From contig NC_134030.1 in assembly GCF_964204645.1 (NCBI RefSeq), positions 19,473,110-19,537,109 on the forward strand: a stretch of DNA of 64,000 bases, written 5' to 3'. Origin of the DNA: Tubulanus polymorphus. Its lineage: Eukaryota > Nemertea > Palaeonemertea > Tubulaniformes > Tubulanidae. The notes under the pieces were generated by a model. It searched no databases. It worked only from the letters and a program-made list of their open reading frames with translations, and had not been told where the DNA came from. Below, one piece after another: positions 45,072 through 54,309 of the stretch. Both the position numbers and the translations under genes were made by a program. The number at the start of each line of letters is the position of its first letter. Position 1 is the first letter of the stretch.

Positions 45072-48000
45072 ATGCTCGCTACTGTCGTACTCTTGTCGCT
45101 ATTGTTGACCGGTAAGTCTTATTTAGTTATTATACGATTTCGTTTTTCGTTAAGTTAGAGGAATCAAACGTTTATCTTTTGTTATCTCAATGTTGGGAAT
45201 GTACTATCAAAACCTGGTTAATCGGTCAATTAGATCATTCGCTGCAAATATGCAAAACATACAAAAACGCAATTCCGAAGAACTGGCTTCATCGCGTTAT
45301 CTGAAACAGATTTCAAATTCGATTATTTCCAAGCTGAAACGCGGTTATATACGCCTACAATCAATACCATCTCAGAAGTATAATGGTAGCAAAATTTGCA
45401 AACGGGTGGTTTTCGAAATTCAGAAATAACACTATGGCCGATCTAAGGAACGGGGCAGGTTTTAGTCATACGTAGCAATTGGCGCACACTAATGTTTTCT
45501 TTTCTTATTTGATTCAACTATTCGATGCCAACATCCTCCGAAATCAATCAATTTAGTGGAAACTAATACCTTGTTTCTAATGTCTGCAAAGCTTAAAAGT
45601 TCACCATAGCCGGTCGCCCGCGATTTACTTGTAAATCACGATCAAGCTTACAATAACATACCCAGTGGTTGTAGAAACTAAACTGATTAAATATTAAATA
45701 TTGCGGGTTTTGAAAAATTACATTGTGGATAATGAGAAACAAACCTTTTTTTCCCAAAAAATGAAATAATTCATCAAGATACATATTTAGGTTTACATTT
45801 TTAACATGGAAATAAAATGATGACTCATTTAGGTGTATATGCCAGTGGATTGGTTAAGGTTGGCGATCCCCCACAAGATATTGGTGATGAGGGGCATCTG
45901 CAAGCAACTTTGATGTATAACGTGACATTTCCTGCTGATGGTACAGTATACGGTTGGGAGTTCTACGTAAAACGTGTCGCCCCCTGTCGGACGTGGATAA
46001 CGATTTGGAGAAAATCTACCACCGATGAACTTAAAGTGACACTTGTCGCAAAAAAACGTTTACAATACGCGGATCAAGGAGTAAAGACTTTGTTATACAA
46101 CTCTGCTGACAGAATACAGGTAATCTATATAGAAATAATCCTTTTGACACCATTTTCCCTTGGCATCCAGACTTGCCACGGTACGAAACACTGCCACACT
46201 AGACCGAGTGCGCAGCTTAAAATAATGTCATCATTACCCAATCATAGCTCTCGTTTTATTTTAGGCCAAAAAAAAGATGTCTTGTTTCTCATGATTTTGA
46301 AATCCCGCCCGCATCGGAAAAATCATCGGCAAATTAGCGATAAAAATAAAGTCCGCCCTCCCGCATCATAGCTCGAAAATAAATTTGTTTTTTATAAAAA
46401 TTAAAATCCGCCCGCCCGCATTGATATAATACGCATATCGTCATCTTCTTATCATTTTATTTCTCTATGAACGTATCGAGAAAAGTTGATCGTATAAATA
46501 TCATCGGCACCGCACTGGTGACTCGAACCCATATCAAGTTTACACTTTTTTTATTTGAGGTGTTGCAATGGATTTTCAGGATTCACCAATCATTTTCAGG
46601 ATTAAGCAGTGATTTTCCAGTTAAATAAAAATAAAAAACTACCTCCCGCATCTGAAGAAAATATGTCAGAGGGATATTTTTATTGATATAATAAAAATAA
46701 AAAGACACCTCCCGCATCTCCAAAAAAAATTCAAACAGTTCTTTTTATTTCTACTTTCTTTTTTAAAAAAGTACATAAAAATAAAAACCGCCCGCCCTCG
46801 TCATGGTAAAAAACAAAAGTGTGATGAGAAACAAGGCATCTTTTTTTGGCCTTAGGCCGGGTTTATATTTCTTCCGTGAAATTTACCTTAGCGATTATAC
46901 ATCGAGCGATCTGATTGGTGTCGCAAGTTTTCGTGCGGCAAACCTGCGCATGTACCTGCGCACCCGGTCTAGTGTGGCAGGGTTTCGTGCCGTGGCTGAG
47001 TGTAGCGATGCCATCGGGTTCGAATCCCTGCCGACGGTGGATGTATTTTCACTACCAATTCATCCGTGAAAAAATGAAAATTCTATATAACTAAGCGTTT
47101 GTTTTCCCAGTAATGCGAGAGAAAACGCTTAAGTTGCAACAGATCACCAATCGCTAGGTAATTCCTTGATTCAGGTAAAAGCCGGCGATTTCTTGGGATT
47201 GGGCCACAAGATCCCCGACGGTAAGAACCAAGGACACTGTATTTCGAACAAAGAATATTTTACGAATCCATGCACGCACGTTGTGAATACTGGGAACTTT
47301 GGTGTATATTCAAAAAAGATTGGATGGACGACCACGGTGTCACAAAACGAATTTGGATGTCGACAATATTCAATAGCTGCATTATATATACCGAGTAATG
47401 GTAGGTCAAACATCGTTTATTACCTATTCACGTCTCCGAAACTTTACTTTTTTTGGCGCCGTAAAAACCGTTTCATAAGCTCAAAAACGCTCTTTTCATA
47501 TCATATTCATAATTGTTGTAAGCTGGTAATGCGTGCGGTATCCATACGTCATCGATATAGGGGGCGTTTATTTCGTAATCTACTCATAAATAAATACGAT
47601 TTCGTAATTTTGAGAGGCGCAGTGGCCGAGAGTGGTTTAAGCCGCCAGACACTGGTCTCGTCAATCCAGGGTTTATTGGTTCAAACCTTGGTGGCGACAG
47701 AGTTTCTTGGTCGAGGGTTCTTCTCTGGTCCCCCCCCCCCTTAGGAAAAAGAAACATCGAACCCGCTTATAATGACCTGCGAGTCGCTTAGCGGGTTGGG
47801 GTATCCAAAAAATCGTAGTTAACTGAATTTCGCTTCCCTCCTTTTCTGTTCGGCGAATATTTTCATGCATTTTAGGATAACAGATTCCAATGGCAATCAA
47901 GCAGAGCATTCATCCACTAGTGTCATTTATTCAATTCAACTTTCGATGTGAACTTGTCATCGAAAATATATGTGGCCAGCGAGATCAAAATGTCTGGTGT

Positions 48001-49049
48001 TTTACAGTGGTACGTCCGCCCTGTAACGACAATAATGGCGTTAATAAACTGTCAAGGTTTTTACTTGTCGATAGTTTTAAAGAAATATGCGTGCAACAAT
48101 ATTCATCGAAAATGCATCCTAATAGCGTTCAGTGATATTTGCTTGCAGAAACAATATTCCGTTTTTTTTTTCAAATACAGGTTGCATTACATTTCGATAT
48201 TGTTATATCGAATAATTGTCGTGTTTTTCTCAATAGTCCCATCCTTGAATATGCCATTTCGATGATGAATTATGTATTCTGTTGTGGTCGTCATCGGTTC
48301 CATCATGAATTGTCGATTGCCCCATGCACGAGCGCGAGTACGATATAGAAAAATTCCCTGAGTGTCAAGCGGGTTCGAGTCCTGCTGGCTGCTTTCAGTG
48401 TGCGGGCAACACATTTAAAGACTTCGGTCCCATCGTGAGGTTAAATGGACAATCCAATAGGGTATAGCAATACAAACAAACAACCAAAAAACCAATAAAC
48501 TAACTCGACCCTATCATAACGCTCCTACTCCTAAACCCTTCCCTCTAGTCCCCGAACCCTAATTTCATTTCTAAGGTTGGAAATGCCACCATTTTGATTT
48601 ATGTTGTTTCGGCCAATTCGACTTGGAACTGGATTACGAAATGCCTGCGGTTGAAAAGGCCGCCATATCTATGTATCGATAAACTAGTCTCGCAATGAAT
48701 TATGACCACGTATCAGTTTGAAAGTCAATGTAATTAAGTTTTAAATCTTTCAGATAATCGATCACCAGCGCTGTATGCCGAATACGAATACCCTACGGCT
48801 TCAAACGATGTGATTGAATCGGCTGCTGGACACAGTTTGTTGACGTGCGCCGCCTGGTGTGCCAGATCGCAGCTCTGTATATCGTATCAACATTTCGACG
48901 CGCAGAAAATATGTCAACTGATCAACAGAAAAGCACCGCGACCTCAACGAGCTCCAAGCGATTCCAAGGGATGGAAGGCTTATGGATATAGTGAGATTTC
49001 AACATTCAAAACAAGAAATGTGGCTATCCTGGTACTAGATGGCCACTGA
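45072..49049 (+). CDS. Secreted PAN-domain protein, paralogue 2 (4 exons)
   Basis: Exons 45072-45111, 45833-46119, 47175-47400 and 48754-49049 join in frame to 282 residues with the same intron phases as paralogue 1. The signal peptide is MLATVVLLSLLLT. Exon 2 is almost identical to that of paralogue 1, differing mainly at RKSTTDELK and KKRLQ. Exon 3 keeps the cysteines of GHC, NPC and GC. The PAN-like exon has LTCAAWC, LCISYQHF and ICQLIN. The usual stop after KAYG is lost, giving a 20-residue tail (YSEISTFK ... DGH). Eight cysteines remain in the mature protein. Intron 2 is much longer than in paralogue 1, owing to a later insertion inside its foldback element. Introns 1 and 3 still align with those of paralogue 1. 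Confidence 0.75.
46150..47045. mobile_element. tRNA-like foldback element split by insertion, intron 2 of paralogue 2
   Basis: Left part 46165-46265 has GCCACGGTACGAAACACTGCC and CACACTAGACCGAGTGCGC. Right part 46850-47045 has GCACCCGGTCTAGTGTGG and GGGTTCGAATCCCTGCC. It is the same insertion as 41769-42081, judged by shared flanks, but the two halves are separated by about 580 bp of other sequence and the outer left end is deleted. Confidence 0.7.
46270..46845 (+). repeat. Degenerate repeat of ATAAAAATAAAA and CCGCCCGC words
   Basis: Six to seven irregular copies of ATAAAAATAAAAA followed by CCGCCCGCCC or CACCTCCCGCATC. Spacing is uneven, so this is not a simple satellite. It has inserted into, or expanded within, the foldback element of intron 2. 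One tRNA B-box-like word (ACTCGAACCC) lies at about 46520. Confidence 0.55.
47612..47750 (+). repeat. tRNA-Ser/Leu-like SINE head, intron 3 of paralogue 2
   Basis: GTGGCCGAGAGTGGTTTAAG is an A-box region like those of class II tRNAs, with a B-box-like GGTTCAAACCTTGG about 50 bases on. A C-run at 47732 follows. The fold is incomplete, so it is read as a SINE. Confidence 0.5.
48255..48500 (+). repeat. SINE, intron 3 of paralogue 2
   Basis: GCGGGTTCGAGTCCTGCTGG (B-box), GAGGTTAAATGGACAATCC, AATAGGGTATAG and an (AAAC)n tail. The 5' flank (GATGAATTATG, GTGGTCGTCATC) aligns with that of the copy in paralogue 3. Confidence 0.7.
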
Positions 49050-49495
49050 ATACCTGGTAAAAATCGTTTATGTTGCAGAAATGTACCGTTTGTTTGCACT
49101 GCTTGAAAAAATCGGTCGGGTTCCCGAAAAAAATACTGGATTAACCCTTGCAAAAACATACTTGACAAGATTTTTCCGTTCAAACTATCAAAAATTACCA
49201 GCAGAAAAATTATCATCAAACTCAGATAGATATATTCGAATCCTGGACCCCGTCGGACAATCGGGTTTGAATACTAAATACTTTGAATAGTTTGAATACT
49301 CTAGACCAAGGAACAGCTTATAGTTATATAGCAAAAAAACAGCTTACAGTTAGTCTAAAGCTTCAAGACAACTTTGAACTGCAGTCACAACAGTAATCAT
49401 CTAGATCTTGGACTGAGATGGATTAGATCGGTAACCATTGGAGAAACACTATTCCGTGTTGAAACGATTTAAAGAAAATACTACTCTAGTAACAC
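49050..49495. other. 3' flank of paralogue 2, no other gene recognised
   Basis: An 83-codon frame at 49039-49290 is not recognised. No clear AATAAA is seen close to the stop. Confidence 0.35.
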
Positions 49496-49496
49496 G

Positions 49497-49703
49497 AGAC
49501 AGATGAAGTCCGAAAAGTTCCCTTCAAGTTCATGACTTATGGATCTAACGTTTCGACTATAACCTAAAACTCATATTCAGGAAGATTAGTCGTCTTTTCA
49601 TGATGATTCAGTCATCTTTTCCTAAAAATGACTGGGGTTATAGTCGAAACGTTGAATAATTCAGTAGCATAAGTCAGGTGACTTATCGGACTTCACCCAA
49701 ACG
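49497..49703. mobile_element. Foldback element with GTCGAAACGTT arms
   Basis: GATGAAGTCCGAAAAGTT, CTTATGG and AACGTTTCGACTATAACC on the left are mirrored by GGTTATAGTCGAAACGTT, CATAAGTC and TATCGGACTTCACC on the right. Arms are imperfect with small asymmetric loops. GTCGAAACGTT recalls the 3' part of the hammerhead-like motifs at 28030 and 39980, but no CTGATGA core is present. Confidence 0.6.
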
Positions 49704-49757
49704 TTTTATTGGTGTGCGATTTTCGATACATGGGTTGATACATGTGGTTTTAAAGAT

Positions 49758-50468
49758 CAGGGGCCGGTTTCATAGACATGGAATAAGGTTATTCCCTGGT
49801 ATCAAATCACTAATCCCAGGGATCAAATTTAGTACTAGGGAAATTTCTGTTTCATAGACGCGGATTTTTTTATTCCCTAGCAATAAGTAGTTTATTCCTA
49901 GCGGAAAATTTGATACCTAGCTACAGCTAGGTATCAAATTATATTCCTTAGCATCAAAATTAACAAAATGACCGATGAAATGTTCATTCGTCAACGAAAA
50001 ATAAAAGAATATCGCCGCTTGGACCATCCTTTTGATGTTTATGAGGCTAATGAAATCCTTGAACGATTCCGTTTCACACCAGAGGCTATTTTGGTAATTA
50101 CACGACTTATAGCTAGAAAACTTACAAAAATAACGGAAAGAGGAATGCCAATATCACCTATTTGGCAGGTTATGATCGCTTTGCGATTCTATGCGACTGG
50201 TTGTTGTTTCTATTGTCTCATAGCAACGAAATGAATTATGGGATGAATTTTGTGAGGATCTGAGTTTCCATGACATTGAACCTAATTAGCATATCTTATT
50301 GCTAGGATCAAATATATTCCCTTGGAATAGTTATTGCTAGCAACAAAGTTTGTCTATGAAACAGAAATTTGGTGCTAGCACTAACTATTCCCAGGGAATA
50401 TATTTGATACCAGAATAACCCTTATTGCTAGCACCAAATTATTCCATGTCCTATGAAACCGGCCCCTG
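49758..50468 (+). mobile_element. PIF/Harbinger-like DNA transposon, internally deleted
   Basis: Inverted ends CAGGGGCCGGTTTCATAG (right end its exact complement) extend inward through CATGGAATA and several ATTCCC/GGGAAT words. The single frame at 49968-50234 is the N-terminal part of a Harbinger transposase. The remaining two thirds, with the catalytic residues, is missing. The usual TWA target duplication could not be identified. Related ends are at 6431-6598. Confidence 0.75.
49968..50234 (+). pseudogene. Harbinger (HARBI1-type) transposase, N-terminal fragment
   Basis: 88 residues with YRRLDHPFDVYE, EILERFRFTPEAI and IWQVMIALRFYATG in order, the N-terminal hallmark of HARBI1-like transposases. 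The DDE nuclease domain that should follow is absent, because the inverted-repeat end begins soon after the stop. The fragment itself is open, so the deletion is the main lesion. Not expected to be active. Confidence 0.7.
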
Positions 50469-50469
50469 T

Positions 50470-50885
50470 TCTTTACTTAACTTTACTTTACTTTACTTTA
50501 CTTTATTTCCGATTAACTTACATATGACAATAAGAGCTTAATACAATTACAAAGCAAAATAGGAAAATAGTACATGTATGATTGCAGCTAGCAGAAACTT
50601 TAAGCGAATGTTTTCATAACGGTTGATACAAACATACATAACTCTTTTTATACATATTCATTTTTCTGTTGCATCAAAGCTCTGAATTTGAAAGTATTTG
50701 GATCAATCACAAAAATATTGGGGGATAAGGCGCATTCTCACATCGCTAAAATAATTGCAATAAAAAAGATAATGATATTCGTCTCCGACACAATATTGTT
50801 ACAAATACGTTCCTCTCTATTTGTCTTTTCCCATCTCCCAGTTTCTACCGGAAACTTGTGGTTGCATGTTCTGAATTAAGTCAGG
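50470..50885 (-). mobile_element. LINE 3' fragment, (AAAGT)n tail
   Basis: Minus strand: a broken frame with FKFRALMQQKN, then after one stop KELCMFVSTVMKTFA, which matches the C-terminal end typical of LINE reverse transcriptases. It is followed by CTCTTATTGTCATATG, GGAAATAAAG and an (AAAGT)n tail adjoining the Harbinger element. At least two in-frame stops are present. Confidence 0.6.
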
Positions 50886-51500
50886 TTTATAATAAGTTTA
50901 TCTGGTATATTACTTATATTAGGATATATTGGCAATATCAATGATAAACAACCTGAGTTTGATTTTTCTATCTTAATGAACTCGATAAGGTTGAGTTCTA
51001 TCTGAATCCAGGCATTTTAACCTGTAGTAATATTAGTCTATGAACCTTTTATAAATTGATATCCTGTTCTCGGGACATTCCGCGATGTCAAGTAACATTG
51101 TCTCTAACATCGCTTCTGCGTGTAATGTGTTTCCAATAAACATATATACATATTTTAAACATCGACCACTTAGTCTAGGCTTCAGTAAATTACATATTGG
51201 AATTTCTGGTCGTATTCGCGTATTTCGACTCCTGTGGCACCTATTTTCACAAAAAGACGATTTTGGTGATGATTGGATCATTAATTTATGCGCTTTGCGC
51301 AGTGGCGTTACCATAGCCAATGAGGTTTATCCGAGGCGTGGTTATTGCTTTAAATTCCCTTACTGCCCAGGCACGTATTCCGTGGAAGTAATGCAATTTC
51401 ATATGTCCAGTAATTTTTACCGATTTACCGATAGGCTCGCATGCATTTCCTATTTGGTCTATTTTGATATAAACCAAACGGGCTAGTGCTATCGCCACCA
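50886..51500. other. Overlapping open frames, unassigned
   Basis: A plus-strand frame of 133 codons (51085-51486) and a minus-strand frame of 95 codons (51033-51320) overlap. Neither shows a domain or a clear coding signature. The minus-strand one contains HAEAMLETMLLDIAECPEN and could be an exon; evidence is weak. Confidence 0.25.
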
Positions 51501-52122
51501 GGCCCAGTCATTGATGATATGTAAGTAACGCAGTTCCTACCCTTAACAGCCGCTGAAGCTGCTTTATCACTCATAACCCACGAACAAGATGTTCTTACTT
51601 ACCAATCTCAATTCGTCAGACTGTTTGGCGAAATGAAATGACTCGCAAACACTCTCACTGCGTCGACCTGAGGATTTTGATTGGCTGATAGAAGTTTCTG
51701 ACAGAATGACCCGATCTACTAGCAAGATCGAAGCGCCCCTAGGACCAGGACCCCTCGATGATATTAACAGGTTTGACAGTTATGTAGAAGTCACCTCGCG
51801 CCTTCATATTCCTTAATTACATCAATTGTTTAACGCTCGAAAAAGCGTAACAATTATGATTTATACAGTAATAACTACTAAATGTTATTTATCTAGGGTG
51901 TATTGTCTGAGTTGATGTGCGCTACGCATTCAATATTGGCTTTGCAAAGTAGTGTATTTGGCGTTTATTCCGCAATAGAATACGATATTTCAACACAGTA
52001 AATCTCATTGTGACTTCGATAAATTTCCATGTATAATGGGTTCGTTTTTAGGATATCATCGGTCATCGATATACCTTGAAATAAGGTCGAGTGTTATATT
52101 TACATGTTTTCATTGAATAGTC
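51501..52122. other. No gene recognised
   Basis: No supported feature. Confidence 0.35.
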
Positions 52123-52130
52123 AGATTATT

Positions 52131-52376
52131 ATGGTGGCTGATTCGGGCCATACTAAAAAAAAATTTCTGTACGGCTAGAGCAACGATGAAAAAATTTTCA
52201 CAGTGGCCCTTTTTTGGTTTTCTCGCGCGAGAATTCAAAAAGTTTGGTTTTCTATTTTGAATAATGTTTTGAATCCTCGCGCGAGAAAACCAAAAAAACG
52301 GGCCAATGTGAAAAACTTGTTATCGGTGCTTTAGCCGTACAGAAAAGTTTTCAGTATGGCCCGAATCAGCCACCAT
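52131..52376. mobile_element. Palindromic MITE, ATGGTGGCTGATTCGGGCC ends
   Basis: Ends ATGGTGGCTGATTCGGGCC and GGCCCGAATCAGCCACCAT are perfect complements, and the arms continue through CTCGCGCGAG on both sides. The 7-bp word AGATTAT flanks both sides (8 bp with one mismatch), suggesting a hAT-type target duplication. About 246 bp. Confidence 0.75.
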
Positions 52377-52384
52377 AGATTATC

Positions 52385-53800
52385 GATAATATAATGAACA
52401 AAAAAACATGTATATGAATGAATTTATTAGTTTTTTTGAACGGGATTGAGACGACTATCGCCGACTAGCAGCAAATTGTGACCGCTAGTTAGCGTCATTA
52501 GTAATTAGTCATAAACTTTCAAATCAAAAATTCATTTTTTAAACGCATAAAAAATCCAAGCATGGTAGATAAGTGGACAGAAGATTATCGCGAATCGCAA
52601 TTGGTAGAACTATGATATGTTCAGAGCTGACACACGCCTTTCTTTTCAGTTGGTTGTTCCTGATTAAAAAGAAGGGACCAGGCCGAAAGTTTTGATTCAT
52701 CTCTAGCGGAATCTCTTCTGGCGCGTTCGTTTCGAATACACTCTACCTATAATTCTGCAATTATAGCATCACCGTGTAGAAGAGGCTGGTAGACAAAAAT
52801 GGCTCGTTGTTAGAAGACGGGGCTGATAATTTTCAACAAAAAAGCACACCATTCTTTAGGATTTCATCTCTATTGCCTGGAAACTACATCTCAGTGCGGT
52901 TTATTTTCTAGAAAACTCTTTGCACCAGGACTTCATTTATATACCGCTTGGAAAGAGCACGAAAAGCAGTAAATTTTAAAATCGTTCCGGGGGAGATCTC
53001 CAGACTTCCACCGTTTGTCGTGGATTTTACCCTTTTTTAGTTGCACTACCCTCGTCAGTAGTCACTGGACGCGCTCCTGGTAACCCGGCCCCATTTACAA
53101 TTCTCGGAATCAACCGTTTTCCTTAGCACAGCATCATCTCGAATGCACAGTATGGTAGCTACGTAGATTCTTGACTGGCTTATACGAAACACAATCAGAT
53201 CATTACCGCGTTTAACTTTAAATTACTAACTGCCACAGTAAACTTGTCTCTTTCTTGTCAACGTTCAAAAATACCATGCATATTCCGGTTTGTAAAATGG
53301 CTCTTGAAATCTTGGCTGTCAGTAGCTAACAAAATGCCTTGGAATGAAGGCAACCTGGGTTTACTGAATGAAACATGTCAACATTTATATACTGTATACT
53401 TTGTCATGGATATAGCAAAATCAATCAAAATGAACACTTTGGCGTGTTCTTTATCTTCGAAATAAATACCACCGCCGTCAAATATCTCCTCGAATTATTC
53501 TTTCATTTTTCTGGAAAAAAAAGATCACTTGCCTCCGATGACATCCTAAAAACAAGAAAACAATAATTGAAATCTAAACCGAAATCCGATCTCACCTTCG
53601 CCCACAATGATAACCTCAACTTTCTACCATACTCGCGGTGTCGTCATTTCGCGGAATCACGGAATCGCGAAATTACCCAAAGCCACGGAATTTTCACTAG
53701 TAACCGGGTTTTCCCGCGGAGATGCCCGCTGTCTGACCAGGCACCGGACCAATAGATGAGTTAGCTTCGAATCCCATTATTTGCACGTAACTTTATCTAA
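52385..53800. other. No gene recognised
   Basis: Frames of up to 73 codons without recognisable features. No repeat identified. Confidence 0.35.
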
Positions 53801-53859
53801 AATTATTGATGTCAACACCGCCTTACTCATGCACCCTCTTTGCTAAATTTATACATTTT

Positions 53860-54125
53860 CATCTTTACTTCTGTTCCTTCATTTTCCTTTCGGTTAATTT
53901 ATTGGGTGCTGGTGACAATGGCCATTTAATATGCTGTAAGTGCTTTGGAGCATGTATTTTTAGTTTGTACAAAGCACTAAATATAGTTATAATAACGATG
54001 ATAATAATTTTTCTCTTTTCATATAATTGTGTGCTTGTTTAGAAATTGTAGGCTTAATTTTTTCTCCCAGTTGAACTGTGAGTTTAGCCTGTCGTGCTTT
54101 CCGCGAAATGGATATCAACTTGAAC
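53860..54125 (+). mobile_element. Possible LINE 3' UTR fragment, copy 2
   Basis: TTGGGTGCTGGTGACA, GTGTGCTTGTTTAGAAATTGTA and CTTTCCGCGAAAT follow the same order as 27500-27650. It lies just upstream of paralogue 3. Confidence 0.4.
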
Positions 54126-54213
54126 TGGTACTAATAGAACTAAGAACATTGCTCGCGTTGGCTTTCGACTCTTTTCAATTTTACGCTATCGTTCTGACGT
54201 TTTTGCGATAAAA

Positions 54214-54268
54214 TTGGTAAATAATTTACGCAAAACTAGCGCTAGTTCTGGAATATCGATTCGACAGT
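54214..54268 (+). promoter_or_regulatory. Conserved promoter block, paralogue 3
   Basis: TTGGTAAATAATTTACG and AGTTCTGGAATATCGATTCG followed by ACAGTG match the blocks at 40868 and 44980 in order and spacing to the ATG (41 bases). The T-box-like AGGTGT word is altered here. Confidence 0.45.
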
Positions 54269-54309
54269 GTTCATTATTTTACCTAGCTCGTATTTGAAAA
54301 CAGGATAAA

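Noticed and set aside
45817-46371. 184-codon open frame starting MMTHLGVYASG
   Set aside because: Only 45833-46119 is exon 2 of paralogue 2. The start codons lie in intron 1 before the AG acceptor, and the end reads into intron 2.
47166-47744. 192-codon open frame
   Set aside because: Only 47175-47400 is coding (exon 3 of paralogue 2). The rest is read-through into intron 3, past a conserved GT donor and into a SINE.
51085-51486. 133-codon plus-strand frame
   Set aside because: No domain, overlapped by a 95-codon frame on the other strand. A frame of this length is expected by chance a few times in 64 kb of six-frame translation.
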